From NCBI GenBank assembly GCA_905221605.1, contig CAJNDS010000363.1, positions 1 to 64,000 of the forward strand: a DNA stretch of 64,000 nt, read 5' to 3'. This DNA comes from Symbiodinium natans (Eukaryota; Sar; Dinophyceae; Suessiales; Symbiodiniaceae). Below the pieces are notes generated by a model. That model made no database searches, was not told the origin of the DNA, and was given only the letters and a program-made list of their open reading frames with translations. Positions 21,935 through 31,411 of the stretch are shown here, in pieces. Numbering within the stretch: the stretch's first letter is position 1; every line of letters starts with the position of its first letter. A program made the translations under genes and the position numbers.

Positions 21935-23593
21935 ATGGCAAACCTCCCGAATCCTTTCTGGTCAGATGCGGTGCAGCAGGAATTTCGTCGTGCACAACAG
22001 ATGGTGCAGGAGGACCCTGGGGAAAGAGGTGCAGCTAGAGAAGGCGATGAATCTGAACGTGAACCGCCATATGAGTTCGGACCTCAAGGCCAGGAAACTC
22101 CTGAGGCCGGAGCAAGTACAGCGAGGGACAATGTGCCCCATGAACTAGCTTCGTGTCCTGCAGAAGTACTTCGTATTGACCCTGTTGCGCTTCCGACACA
22201 GCCACAGGAACCGGAGGCACAAGTTGCCAGAGAAGCATCGCCTGGACATCATAGTGTTACAGGCTACAGCGAGTTTTCGGCCATGGAACGTGGAGCTGTC
22301 AAAGCGGAAGATGATCGTGAACTGGTTCCAGTACAGCCTGAGGCTACAGATCCAATGCTACGCGTACTGATGCAAGACCAGCAGTCTTTGGTAGAGCGAA
22401 TCGAGAAGCTGGCGAGCTCCAAGGCATCGTCGTCGTCTGCAGGTGCAACCTCCAGTATCCCTGAACCACGTCCGAGGGCTGTGTTTCCTCCTCAGTTCGT
22501 TGGCAGACCAGCTGTGACAGGCAAGCCAGCTAACCTTGAGGAAACTGGGACGGGACCTGGTGGGGAAATGAGCCAAATGGGACCGCCAACTGAGGCCCAG
22601 GCCCAGGCTCCGAGTGCGGGTGTGGTCGAGCTCGAAGGGTCACAGTACGCCTGGCGAATCACGCCCGAAGGATTGAAACTGGAGAAACAGGCCATGTCCG
22701 TAGCTGAGGTTTTGAACCCCAGGGCTAGGTCACCCTTTGTACCCGTCGCTCCCACTAGGAACCCAAACCAAACCCAAGAGCCTGGGAATCGGAATGAAAG
22801 CCGTGAAAGGTCGCACCAACCTGTCAGGACGTCAGGGGCGTCAAAGCTCTTGGATGTTGGTGGGGGCAGTGTTGAAGGAGGTCTTTGGGCGGACCTAAAA
22901 CCAAAACCGCCGGAAGGGTTTTTCAGCGACGTGGCTGATTTGGCGGTCCCGAAAGTAAAAACACCTCAAGAGTTGTTGGGAGATGTGGCCGAGGCTCTCG
23001 AAGCAAGCCGGGGAAGTCCCCAGGCCGAGAGCCCACGCAACATCAAAACGTTTGAGTCGCCGTCTGGGGGCGACGTCTTGAGTGATCTTGCTGAGGAGTT
23101 TGAGCGAAACCATCCTCACAAGGTTTGCAAGTTGACGCTGCGTGTTGAAACAGCGAGAGTGCTGAATCAGAGTGCGGACGAGCTCGAGTCCTTGAAGCTT
23201 GAGTTTGAGAGCTTGTGGTTGAGAGTGCATTTAAATGGCCGTCCTTCATTACAATCCCAAACCTGTCAACAAATCCCGGCCGGAGTAGGTTTGGACTCTA
23301 AGATTGAGAAGCTCTCAGGGCCGAGGGCGAAGGATAATGACCCCCCAGAACTGAGTTCGGGGGAGAGGCCATGTAATCAGCTAGGTGCCGGTCAGATTGC
23401 TTTTGTGGTGCCTGGAATGTCCACTCCTTGTTGCGGCGATGTCGTTTTCGTCGTGGGTTGGACGTGCTGGAGTCAGATGTGGTATAAACTTTCGGCTTCG
23501 TCGGGGGCTTGGCGTGTTGCTGAAGACGCGGGCGGACCAGTTGACGAAGGGCGAGGGTGCCACCGGGGCACCCGCATCGCTATGATGAGATGA
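21935..23593 (+). CDS. Gag-like protein of the LTR element, 552 aa
   Basis: Starts 52 bases after the LTR. The N-terminus MANLPNPFWSDAVQQEF resembles the start of copia-type polyproteins I know from dinoflagellates, though this recollection could not be checked. The middle is low-complexity, acidic and rich in Pro, Gln, Glu and Ser. A helical segment near residue 150 (MQDQQSLVERIEKLAS) may mediate assembly. Three related segments near residues 328, 345 and 390 (GLWADLKPKPPEGFFSDVAD, TPQELLGDVAEALEAS, GGDVLSDLAEEFERN) look like a diverged internal repeat. There is no CCHC zinc knuckle. The last 60 residues are Cys/Trp-rich and may be out-of-frame read-through. Antisense frames are shadows. Confidence 0.6.
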   Translation: MANLPNPFWSDAVQQEFRRAQQMVQEDPGERGAAREGDESEREPPYEFGPQGQETPEAGASTARDNVPHELASCPAEVLRIDPVALPTQPQEPEAQVAREASPGHHSVTGYSEFSAMERGAVKAEDDRELVPVQPEATDPMLRVLMQDQQSLVERIEKLASSKASSSSAGATSSIPEPRPRAVFPPQFVGRPAVTGKPANLEETGTGPGGEMSQMGPPTEAQAQAPSAGVVELEGSQYAWRITPEGLKLEKQAMSVAEVLNPRARSPFVPVAPTRNPNQTQEPGNRNESRERSHQPVRTSGASKLLDVGGGSVEGGLWADLKPKPPEGFFSDVADLAVPKVKTPQELLGDVAEALEASRGSPQAESPRNIKTFESPSGGDVLSDLAEEFERNHPHKVCKLTLRVETARVLNQSADELESLKLEFESLWLRVHLNGRPSLQSQTCQQIPAGVGLDSKIEKLSGPRAKDNDPPELSSGERPCNQLGAGQIAFVVPGMSTPCCGDVVFVVGWTCWSQMWYKLSASSGAWRVAEDAGGPVDEGRGCHRGTRIAMMR

Positions 23594-24173
23594 CGGGGTG
23601 GGACCCGAGTGGAGAGAAGTCTCAATGCTGGCCCCGTGCGGCTAGCAATGAAGTGTTTCATCAGAAAGAGCATGATCGTGGACGCTGCGCCGTTATACTG
23701 AAGTTGGTGGTGCTAGCACTTTCGTGTTGGTGCACCCTGGTTTGTCTGTATCATCAATCCGTTGCGCTCTTTTGCGTGCCGAGGGCAAATCGGCCGGATT
23801 GTTGTCCGCTTGTGGCCTTCTTGTGGTTGGCGGTCAGTATCGTGGCTTTCTTCTTGTGATCTGAAAAGGTGTGTGGCGCATGTCCGCTGTGTTGCTCTGT
23901 TGGCGTTTGCTGCTAAGCAGCAAGGGGGAGGTACCCCAAATCAGAAAACAAAAAACAAAAAGCAAAACAGAAAAACCCAAAACCATAAACATGCTTGTTG
24001 TGAGTTGCTTGCGTGCGCTCCTAAGGAGCTGGACTTGCTTGGTTGCCATTGCTTGCGTGTTTTCCTTGTGTGCGTGAAGCTGTTGGCCGAAGTTGCCACA
24101 ACACTTGACACTGCTGTAAAGGAGGGGGCAGCCACCCCGGTGGCAGTTCCTCAAAAGCCCAAAAACCCTAAAA

Positions 24174-25259
24174 ATGGCACAATCCAGAACCCAAAAATTA
24201 TTTATTGAAAGTCGAGACGTAAGTCCTGTTGCTCAAGAGCAGGCCGTCGCTTGTACCCGTAGTTGCTGTGAGCGTGACTGTGTTGTTTGCAGCAAGTTGC
24301 TTGTGAAGCTTGACAGTGCGTGCTCGGTTGCAACGTTTGCGGAGGAGCTGTTTGAGCTTGTGTTGCGTGCCGTGCCAGACTTGTCGTTGAACGAGCCGTG
24401 TGGCGGTGCTGCGGTGCTTGAGAGTTGTAAAGCTCACTTTGTTGAGCTCGATGTGCAGTTGTTTTTCGACGTTTTTTGGCCAAAGAGCCTTGAAGACGCG
24501 CCAATCAGAGCGTGTGACAAGGAGGCCTGCGAGGCCACCATCCTTTCTGAGTTGCTTGTGAATCGCGAAGAGCTAGAGTGTGAGTTGTGTGCCTTGAGCT
24601 TGCGTGGCGAGAGTTCGGTTGTAGTCTGCGCGTGCGAAACATCCTGTCCGGAAATTCTTGATGAGGACGCAGTCCAAGAGGGCACGCTGGAGCAGGTGCT
24701 GCAGACAAAGATCATACCGAGCTGGCAATTTCTTCGATGCTTCGAAGTGTGGCAGCAAACAGTACTCACTAAGTGCCTGTCCCTCACTAAGGACCAGCCT
24801 GTGTCTGCGACTAAGGTTGTTCAAGTACGACATGCGCATGAATGCCCCAGGACTGAGATACTGACAGTCTGTCTTTGCTTAGCTATTGCGGCTGAGGACC
24901 AGGACAGGGTTCGTAGCAGTAAAGAGTGGTCGTTTTTGCTCTGTGTTTTGCTGCAAATCTCAATCACGTCCATTGCTGTTTGGGAAGCACTTAAGGCTTG
25001 TTTGAGGGCAGTGTTTCGTCAAGCCGAGGATCTCCTCAGGCCGAGACGCCAAGCCCCAGAAACTGTAGAGCTTTTCATTCCTGAACAGCCCGAAGATGAG
25101 TGTGAAGGCCCAGATCTTGATGAGGCCCCCAGGCGAAGGTCCCCGAAAGTAGCGCAGCAGGCGCATGATGTAGAGCCTCAAGGCCGCCCTATCGCATTTG
25201 CCTTTGCTGATGATGAAGTTCAGGTGTTTGTGCCAGGCCCAGCACGCGAACCCGCCTGA
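24174..25259 (+). CDS. Second ORF of the LTR element, 361 aa
   Basis: A Cys/Glu/Leu-rich protein (MAQSRTQKLFIESRD...) with one strong hydrophobic span near residues 250-275 (SFLLCVLLQISITSIAVW), followed by a basic patch and a Pro/Glu-rich tail. It has none of the pol motifs. A membrane span followed by an Arg-rich tail is what I would expect at the C-terminus of dinoflagellate copia polyproteins after RNase H, so this may be the 3' remnant of a deleted pol; that is inference. Between the two ORFs lie 580 bases with A-rich runs and no long frame. Confidence 0.5.
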   Translation: MAQSRTQKLFIESRDVSPVAQEQAVACTRSCCERDCVVCSKLLVKLDSACSVATFAEELFELVLRAVPDLSLNEPCGGAAVLESCKAHFVELDVQLFFDVFWPKSLEDAPIRACDKEACEATILSELLVNREELECELCALSLRGESSVVVCACETSCPEILDEDAVQEGTLEQVLQTKIIPSWQFLRCFEVWQQTVLTKCLSLTKDQPVSATKVVQVRHAHECPRTEILTVCLCLAIAAEDQDRVRSSKEWSFLLCVLLQISITSIAVWEALKACLRAVFRQAEDLLRPRRQAPETVELFIPEQPEDECEGPDLDEAPRRRSPKVAQQAHDVEPQGRPIAFAFADDEVQVFVPGPAREPA

Positions 25260-25424
25260 GCCTATGCTAAGAGCTCTACTAGACGCCCAGCCTAGAGGTC
25301 CTTTTTCAAGCGAGGCCCCTACGGCTCGGCTTCCCACCTGTTCCACCCTACGTCCTCAGGGTAGGCTGGCCCGCCCCCACGCTGCAGCCAACTATGAGAG
25401 GGAAATGCGGCGCCCGAGGACTTC

Positions 25425-25650
25425 ATCGTGAGCATCAATGGCGTGGACGCACAGAGCTGGAGGTTGATGTGAACCTTTTGCTGCCAGGTCCAATATGAAG
25501 TGTGTGTGGACTTTTGCTTCCTCTATGCCGGGGACACACCCCAGGCCGGAGTGGAGCATACAGAGACCATCTTCAACGGAGCATTTTGCTTCCAAGAGGC
25601 TAAACATGATTCATTCCGGAACAGCATCCCACGCCGCAGGATGCAGTGAA
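25425..25650 (+). pseudogene. Possible captured host exons inside the element
   Basis: Downstream of the second ORF the sequence reads FIVSINGVDAQSW, then a stop, a T-rich stretch ending CTGCCAG, and then an open frame VQYEVCVDFCFLYAGD... ending at TGA. This exon-intron-exon appearance differs from the rest of the element and suggests a transduplicated host fragment. Confidence 0.3.
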
Positions 25651-25700
25651 AGCCGTTTCGAAGCTCTTTGCCTCCCATCATACAGTTGGTGACGTGTCAC

Positions 25701-25710
25701 CAAGGGGGAG
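25701..25710 (+). promoter_or_regulatory. Polypurine tract
   Basis: CAAGGGGGAG immediately abuts the 3' LTR, the expected position for plus-strand priming. Confidence 0.8.
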
Positions 25711-25961
25711 CGCGAGTGAGTAAGAAGCCAGTTGGATTACCATGTCTGCAACATGTCGGCTTAGGTCTACAGGAGCCCAAGCCACAAGCAGAGTGTCTTT
25801 TTAAGAAATCATCATGTATAGTGTACAGTACTATTAAAGACGTTATAGGACACAGGCTCCTATCAGAACTTGTCGTGTCTTGTTGTTTGTTGTGTTGTTC
25901 CTGCTTGGTGGAAAAGAGAGCCCTGCGTAACCCCCGCTGTGGAGCTTCTTGCCCACGCGAG
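25711..25961 (+). repeat. 3' LTR
   Basis: CGCGAGTGAG to CCCACGCGAG, followed by the target duplication ACCCG and a CCCTAAA array. Confidence 0.92.
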
Positions 25962-26103
25962 ACCCGAAACCCTAAACCCTAAACCCTAAACCCTAAACCC
26001 TAAACCCTAAACCCTAAACCCTAAACCCTAAACCCTAAACCCTAAACCCTAAACCCTAAACCCTAAACCCTAAACCCTAAACCCAAACCCTAAACCCTAA
26101 ACC
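25962..26103 (-). repeat. CCCTAAA array, right of the retrotransposon
   Basis: About 20 units. With 21551-21632 it forms the array that the element interrupted. Confidence 0.93.
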
Positions 26104-26186
26104 GAGGCGGCCGTGCAGAGTGAGTTGGCGGAGGCCAAGTCGTTCACGAACTTCGCCGTGATGGAGCCAAGGCCTGACTCTGAGAA
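26104..26186 (+). CDS. Exon fragment between opposed arrays
   Basis: Reads EAAVQSELAEAKSFTNFAV and on to DSENC. It is bounded on the left by CCCTAAACC and on the right by TTAGGGCTTAGGG, 80 bases of clearly coding character. Function unknown. Confidence 0.45.
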
Positions 26187-26187
26187 C

Positions 26188-26258
26188 TGCTTAGGGCTTA
26201 GGGTTTAGGGTTTAGGGTTTGGGGTTTAGGGTTTAGGGTTTAGGGTTTAGGGTTTGGG
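26188..26258 (+). repeat. TTTAGGG array
   Basis: About ten units, beginning at the end of the preceding exon fragment. Confidence 0.9.
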
Positions 26259-26274
26259 AGCTCGTCTGGCTGGT

Positions 26275-26362
26275 TCTTAGTAGGGAATGAGGCAATGAGG
26301 TGCCCTATAAATCCCTTAGAGGGTATATCTAGGGCCTTGATTCCCTCATTCACTGCTAAGAA
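26275..26362. mobile_element. Hairpin (MITE-like) element
   Basis: An 88-bp fold-back: TTCTTAGTAGGGAATGAG on the left pairs with CTCATTCACTGCTAAGAA on the right. It lies between two telomere-like arrays. Confidence 0.65.
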
Positions 26363-26441
26363 ACAGGTGGTCGGTCTTCTCCTGTGTGCCCCCCCAAAGA
26401 GTCTTGCTGCTCCCTAGGCAAATGTCAGAATCACCTCATTT

Positions 26442-26568
26442 CACCCTAAACCCTAAACCCTAAACCCTAAACCCTAAACCCTAAACCCTAAACCCTAAAC
26501 CCTAAACCCTAAACCCTAAACCCTAAACCCTAAACCCTAAACCCTAAACCCTTAAACCCTAAACCCTG
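26442..26568 (-). repeat. CCCTAAA array
   Basis: About 18 units, one with an extra T. It ends 24 bases before the acceptor of the next exon. Confidence 0.93.
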
Positions 26569-26592
26569 GTAAATCAACCCTGAAGTTGCCAG

Positions 26593-26680
26593 GTTCTGGC
26601 GGCCGACCTTTAACAAGACCCTCTACGAAACAGTCCTTGCCGCGCGACCAACCTTTGGTGGCTGCATCACTTGCTTTTTT
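26593..26680 (+). CDS. Exon between arrays (FWRPTFNKTLYE...)
   Basis: Follows TTGCCAG; reads FWRPTFNKTLYETVLAARP and on to TCFF. It ends at GTTTAGGG, so the donor lies in the next telomere-like block. Clearly coding in one frame only. Product unknown. Confidence 0.55.
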
Positions 26681-26722
26681 GTTTAGGGTTTAGGGTTTAG
26701 GGTTTCGGGTTTAGGGTTTTTG
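26681..26722 (+). repeat. TTTAGGG array at an exon end
   Basis: Five imperfect units whose first GTTTAG is the likely donor of exon 26593-26680. Confidence 0.85.
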
Positions 26723-26910
26723 GGTTGTGAGGGGGTTTGCCCACTCAGCATCTCGCATTGGAGTTGGTGAGAAGTTGCGAGCTATGATCATCTGCACATC
26801 ACCACTTTCCAGACAGCAATTAATCCCAATACTGATGATTCAGACTTCTGCAGAAAACTCAGAAAACTCACATGGACATGTCGTTTGATGGTCGCTTCTT
26901 CTGAGCCGAG

Positions 26911-27144
26911 ATGTCCTATGAGACTTTCTGTGCGGAGTTGCTCAAGTTACTCGGCCTCAGCTGTCGGTTCACGCACGCAGATTTGTGGTTTGCCATGGTT
27001 GGCGAAGCAATGCATAAGACAAACAGTCTGCCAGCCGGTGGACTTCTCAGGATGAACAAGGTGCTGGATGATGACAAGAATCTGCTCGTGGATCAGTTGC
27101 CGTGCTACCACGCTCTGAAGCGACTGGTCTCAAGCCCACTATAA
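26911..27144 (+). CDS. ORF of 77 codons
   Basis: MSYETFCAELLKLLGLSC... to KRLVSSPL. Balanced amphipathic composition and a single clean frame. It may be a complete short exon; no domain recognised. Confidence 0.4.
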   Translation: MSYETFCAELLKLLGLSCRFTHADLWFAMVGEAMHKTNSLPAGGLLRMNKVLDDDKNLLVDQLPCYHALKRLVSSPL

Positions 27145-27547
27145 CTTGTTAATCTCTGTTAAGGGGCCAATAGCGTGTTTAATGGGCTTTGGGGTGTGAA
27201 TTCAGCATGTCGTCATGATGCTCGGCTCGACCTGGCAACCTTTGGAAAACAATCGCAGGACGCGAATGTATTCGGTCCTGAACGAGACAACGAATTTTGT
27301 TCTGAAGACCATTTCGAGCCACGGCGGCATTGACTTGAGCTGCGCTTGGGAGAGTGTCAGCATGCTGATTGAGGCGGGATCAGGAGGGACTGCACGACTT
27401 GGCGGTTAAGAAGAAGCTGACTGAGCCAATGGTCCTTGATGCTTGGCCGCCGATTTGGCGTTGCACACTTTTTAACAGTGTTTTCGCTGCAGGCATGCCG
27501 TAATGAGGTGTTTCCCAGGCATGATTCTGTTGTTCGCTCACACATGA

Positions 27548-27748
27548 CAATGGAAGAATCCAACTCCAGCCAAGGGAATGCTGGTAGATGTCCGACTCTC
27601 AGACATGTGCGTGAGCGCGGAAGAGCAACAGATCTTCTGTGTGGGTCCAGATGTCTTGGCCTGCTTCGTCTGGTTCGTCTTTCTTATCCGACAGCAGTTG
27701 GTCTGCAATGTCTACATCTCGGGTGTTTCGTCTTGCCACGATCTGTGA
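27548..27748 (+). CDS. Exon-like open frame, 66 codons
   Basis: Reads QWKNPTPAKGMLVDVRLSDM and then a hydrophobic segment (VLACFVWFVFLIRQQL). Probably an exon with one membrane span. Overlapping frames on both strands are weaker. Confidence 0.35.
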   Translation, partial: QWKNPTPAKGMLVDVRLSDMCVSAEEQQIFCVGPDVLACFVWFVFLIRQQLVCNVYISGVSSCHDL

Positions 27749-28135
27749 GGATATGAATCGACAACGATCCGATCCGGTGTTCAAGGACATTCGTGGGGCC
27801 AATCTTGGGCTATCATGGCACATGTTCATGCGCCCAACCCTGAGCGGCCCTAAGCCCCGCATCCCGTACTGTCAGAACCGTCCTGGAGAGTGGCCCCTAA
27901 TGCCGGACAGCCGACGCAGCGTCGCTGGCATCAAGCTTTAGCTGCATCTGCGTGATAGCCGGGGTCTGCGTACGAAGGTGTGGTTCATGCGACATGAAGT
28001 CCTTCGTGAAGACCAGTAATTGAATGCAAGGGCTTTGCTGCAGGCTCTTGCAGAGTGCATGGAACTGAGGCTGTTGCGACAATGATTCAGCCGCCTGGCA
28101 TTGTTTCGGAAAAGAGGCAGCTTCAGAAGTTTCAC

Positions 28136-28195
28136 CGTAAACCCTAAACCCTGGGTTTAGGGTTTAGGGTTTAGGGTTTAGGGTTTAGGGTTTAG
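28136..28195. repeat. CCCTAAA/TTTAGGG back-to-back junction
   Basis: GTAAACCCTAAACCCTGGGTTTAGGG: two C-rich units meet eight G-rich units with no spacer. The next exon starts at the last TTTAG, which can serve as its acceptor. Confidence 0.9.
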
Positions 28196-28432
28196 GATTC
28201 CGGTGTCAAGGTCTCTTATGAAAGCTTCTTGGCTGCAGAGTTATGTGACGCCTACGTCCTTCGTCATCTTCTCTCGAAAACACGTCGGCTTTACCATGGC
28301 TGGAGTTTGCCAAGAGCGCTTCTGAGATGTCAGTGGGCCAAGGGTATGGGCAACCTTCAGCGTGATTGTCCAGCACTCGGTGATCCCACCGTTGGACTAG
28401 CATCAGTAGTTTCGGCCAACAGCATGGCTTAA
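28196..28432 (+). CDS. Exon-like frame directly after an array, 78 codons
   Basis: After TTTAG the frame reads DSGVKVSYESFLAAELCDAY and runs to VVSANSMA and TAA. Another plus frame is open for about 45 codons, so the frame choice is moderate. Unknown function. Confidence 0.4.
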   Translation, partial: DSGVKVSYESFLAAELCDAYVLRHLLSKTRRLYHGWSLPRALLRCQWAKGMGNLQRDCPALGDPTVGLASVVSANSMA

Positions 28433-29650
28433 ACACCGGTGCACGGTCCAAGCATGAATAAGCAGTAATTAGCAAGTGTTCCACGAATGGTGGTAGGAGT
28501 GCAAGTTGCCCCATTTATCAGTCATGCGTGGCCTCACTGACGGGGGCACGCCTCGGATGCCGGCTAGAGGCCCCCTTGAGTTGAAACCATAAGGTGAGAA
28601 AAGTGGAATGCGTACTGCTCGGTGGGTGGGATCGATTGAGCGACCGAGGGTCTTTCAGCGCCCGGCTGTGACAGGACCACCTCGTGCCAGTCACAATCAA
28701 TCTGGCAGATGAAGAGACGAGCACCGAACATTCGGTATGAGGTAACACAGCATCTTTACCCCATGTTCAGCGGTCGAAAAAAATGTTGCCACTACAGACA
28801 CGAAACCGCAAGCTGGGAGAACGTGCGGCTCGGAAGTCGTGCTCTGTGTCCTCAGTGCTTTGTTCGCGTTTCAGAAGCTGCAGAGTCAGCCCCTGACAAA
28901 GCTCTCAACACGGACGGTGGGCACAACCAGTTTGTTTGAGTGGCATGTGCAGGGCGAGCCCGACAGGAACTCGTCGGACCGCTGCAGAAACGTCTAACAA
29001 CCTGCATACTGCATACTGCAAGAGCAGTCTCGAAATGTTAAGCCTTGCGTGGCTTTCCACGAAATGAGGCGAAAAAGCCATGTGCACAGCTTAGTCGTGG
29101 TGTGATCAGGTGTGAAGTCGAAGTTCGCAAATTGAGATGCCGGCGGAGGATCATGGAGGCGGGTCCACAGATTCACAGCGGCTGAACCAGAAGAAAAGGG
29201 TGACCAAAGGGCTCTTATTCGGGAGCTCTAGCTCTGAGGAGTGTAGCTTGACATGCTTCCTCATGACTCTCGATGCGTTACTTGCATGCTCAGACTGCTG
29301 GAGCAGGATCAGCGATCAGCAGAGTCGACTTAGGCACGCTGTCCTGGTCTGGTTCCTGTGTGAGCTGATGGGGGGATCGAAATGATGCGTTGTCGGCTCT
29401 CGGACAGAGCCAGACTTCAGACAGTGGTTCACAAAGGAAGCCTTGAGAGTCGTAAGCATTGCCCCACCCAATCACACCATGGCGAAAGCTGGCTTTCAAT
29501 CCTCGCAGTCATGTTTGCACACTTAATTGGCAGTGTTTCGGTGGCGTCATGCCTTGACCAGAACACTGACGACACCCAAAAGGGGATTTCCGAAATTTGG
29601 GGTGCCCTCGTTGCGGGTCCCTGTACCCCCATTTCGGAGAGAAACCCTTA

Positions 29651-30313
29651 TCAACTGCCTGACAATGTCTGCATCAACCGGAACGGTGAATGATGAAAAA
29701 GCAGTTTCTGCGCTTGCACGTGACATATCTTTTGCACAGCTTGGTCCGAGTGGAGCTCTCTCGTGTCTCTCGCAGCCATGATGAGCTGCCTGGATTCATG
29801 GTAAGCAGCCATGACATGTTGAGGTAGCAGGTGTGTCAACCCAAGAAGCTTCTCTAAGCGAGGCCTGATTGTGCCACAGCCTCTATGTATATTAGAGCAA
29901 GCTCTGGGCTGCAGTTGCACAGTCCTGCAGACTGCAGTCCTGCTTATTCGTACGCCACGGCGACATGGGCCATGGCAGGCCACAGCCTCCAAAGCCCCGA
30001 CGGTCGCGAAGTTGAAGGGGACGATGCGTAGAGCATCGTAGTGCTGTAGGCGCTGGACCTGGCTCCTCACGCTCCTTGTCTTCGCACTCTCACTTTCACT
30101 CAGACCACGTGCCTGGCAAGGCGGGGGGGAAGTTGGGACCCAGTTTTGGAGCTTCAGGAAAACTCGGGGGAAAACCTCAGCAGCTGAAAGGCCCATCGCT
30201 GTTGCCACGGCTTCGACTTCAGCGGCTGCCATGCAGAGCGCAGGCTGCCCCTCACGACACCGCCCTTCAAAGCCCTCAGCCATGTAAGGAATCATGGGAG
30301 CCTCTTTTGGCAT
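29651..30313 (-). CDS. Long minus-strand frame, doubtful
   Basis: An open frame of 220 codons with mixed composition and no domain. The plus strand opposite also has open frames. Kept only because of length. Confidence 0.15.
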   Translation of the reverse strand: MPKEAPMIPYMAEGFEGRCREGQPALCMAAAEVEAVATAMGLSAAEVFPRVFLKLQNWVPTSPPPCQARGLSESESAKTRSVRSQVQRLQHYDALRIVPFNFATVGALEAVACHGPCRRGVRISRTAVCRTVQLQPRACSNIHRGCGTIRPRLEKLLGLTHLLPQHVMAAYHESRQLIMAARDTRELHSDQAVQKICHVQAQKLLFHHSPFRLMQTLSGS

Positions 30314-30445
30314 CTTTTGGCGTTGGAAGGGCAGTCAGGCAAGTTCTGAACCAGGGTTCCCGTACGGGTAGCTTTCGATAGGAGGGTCCTCTTGCAGGTA
30401 GCTTGTAGGGTTCCTTATCAACTTCTCAACCCCTCCAAATACAGA

Positions 30446-30655
30446 CCCTGATGTGGAGCAGCTCGTATGCGGTCTTGCCTTCAGGGTGCCGCGAAGTCTG
30501 ATGCGCTGCGTCCCTGGATTCCAGCCGTTGAAGTGCCATTGCAAGCTTGCTTGGCTGTGGAAGGTTTTTGCCTGATCTTGCCGCAAGTTACGCTCGCTCT
30601 TTTGACTCTTTCGACATGTGTAGCAGCCGCTTCAACATCTGTTGAAGACATGGGG
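30446..30655 (+). CDS. Coding-like stretch ending at a hairpin element
   Basis: One frame reads DPDVEQLVCGLAFRVPRSLM to a TGA at 30571, another VEVPLQACLAVEGFCLILPQ up to the GGGG|GTTTACG boundary at 30655. Either could be the exon that uses the donor inside the hairpin element. Confidence 0.3.
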
Positions 30656-30760
30656 GTTTACGAAAGTAGGGGACCCCTAAATAGTCCCCCAAAGAGTAGG
30701 ATCCCCTTATCATAAGGACCCCACTAAGGTACCCCTCCCCCCCTAATATCGTAAACCCCC
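30652..30760. mobile_element. Hairpin element, GGGGGTTTACGA family, copy 1
   Basis: Inverted ends GGGGGTTTACGA and TCGTAAACCCCC. Internal motifs TAGGGGACCC, TAGGATCCCCTTAT and AGGACC are shared with 50679-50780 and 55238-55340. TTCGGAGTCTTGTGCAG, a likely acceptor, follows. Confidence 0.75.
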
Positions 30761-30797
30761 ATGTGTTCGGAGTCTTGTGCAGTTCCTGTGGTCGTGC

Positions 30798-31012
30798 CCT
30801 AAACCCTAAACCCTCAGCCCTCAACCCTAAACCCTAAACCCTAAACCCTAAACCCTAAACCCTAGACCCTAGACCCTAGACCCTAGACCCGAGACCCTAA
30901 ACCCTGAACCCTGAACCCTAAACCCTAAACCCTAAACCCTAAACCTTAAACCCTAAACCCTAAACCCTAAACCCTAAACCCTCAACCCTAAACAAACCCG
31001 AAACCCTAATAT
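30798..31012 (-). repeat. Long degenerate CCCTAAA array
   Basis: About 30 units with local runs of variants (four CCCTAGA in a row, CCCTCAA, CCCTGAA). Confidence 0.92.
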
Positions 31013-31137
31013 AATCCCTGTGAACGACCAAGGTCTTGGGAGCCCGCGGACAAGGTCTACTCCAACGCGATTCGAGCACTGTGATGATCCAAGTGCGACT
31101 GCTTGCCACGTGTAGAGTCTTGGGGCTTCTAAAGCCA

Positions 31138-31278
31138 AAACCCTAAACCCTAAACCCGAAACCCTAAACCCTGCACCCTAAATCCCTAAGCCCTAAACTC
31201 TAAGCCCCTAAAAACCCCTAAAACCTCAAAAACCGTAAACCCCTAAGCCCCTAAACCCTAAATAACCCCATTGAACCC
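31138..31278 (-). repeat. Degenerate CCCTAAA/CCCCTAA array
   Basis: Units of 7-9 bases with frequent indels. A TTTAGGG block in the opposite orientation follows at 31375-31408. Confidence 0.85.
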
Positions 31279-31411
31279 TGAAAATGTCAGGCCAGGAAGC
31301 GCCACAGCATATCGAAAGGTGCTGCCATTGGGCAAGGCAGGGGCGCCCGCCATTCCCAACCCTTTTTGGGGGGATTTAGGGTTTAGGGTTTAGGGTTTAG
31401 GGTTTAGGGGA

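Larger units (their letters stand above)
21633..25961 (+). mobile_element. Non-autonomous LTR retrotransposon, complete
   Basis: Two long terminal repeats (250 and 251 bp, almost identical) flank a 3,828-bp interior. A perfect 5-bp duplication ACCCG occurs on both outer edges (21628-21632 and 25962-25966), so the element is intact and recent. The primer site follows the left LTR and a polypurine tract precedes the right LTR. The interior encodes a 552-codon gag-like frame and a second 361-codon frame. I find no protease, integrase, reverse transcriptase or RNase H motifs in any frame, so transposition would depend on another element. A half-tRNA-Met primer is known for some Ty1/copia elements, which suggests a copia-type master. 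It sits inside a telomere-like CCCTAAA array. Confidence 0.9.
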
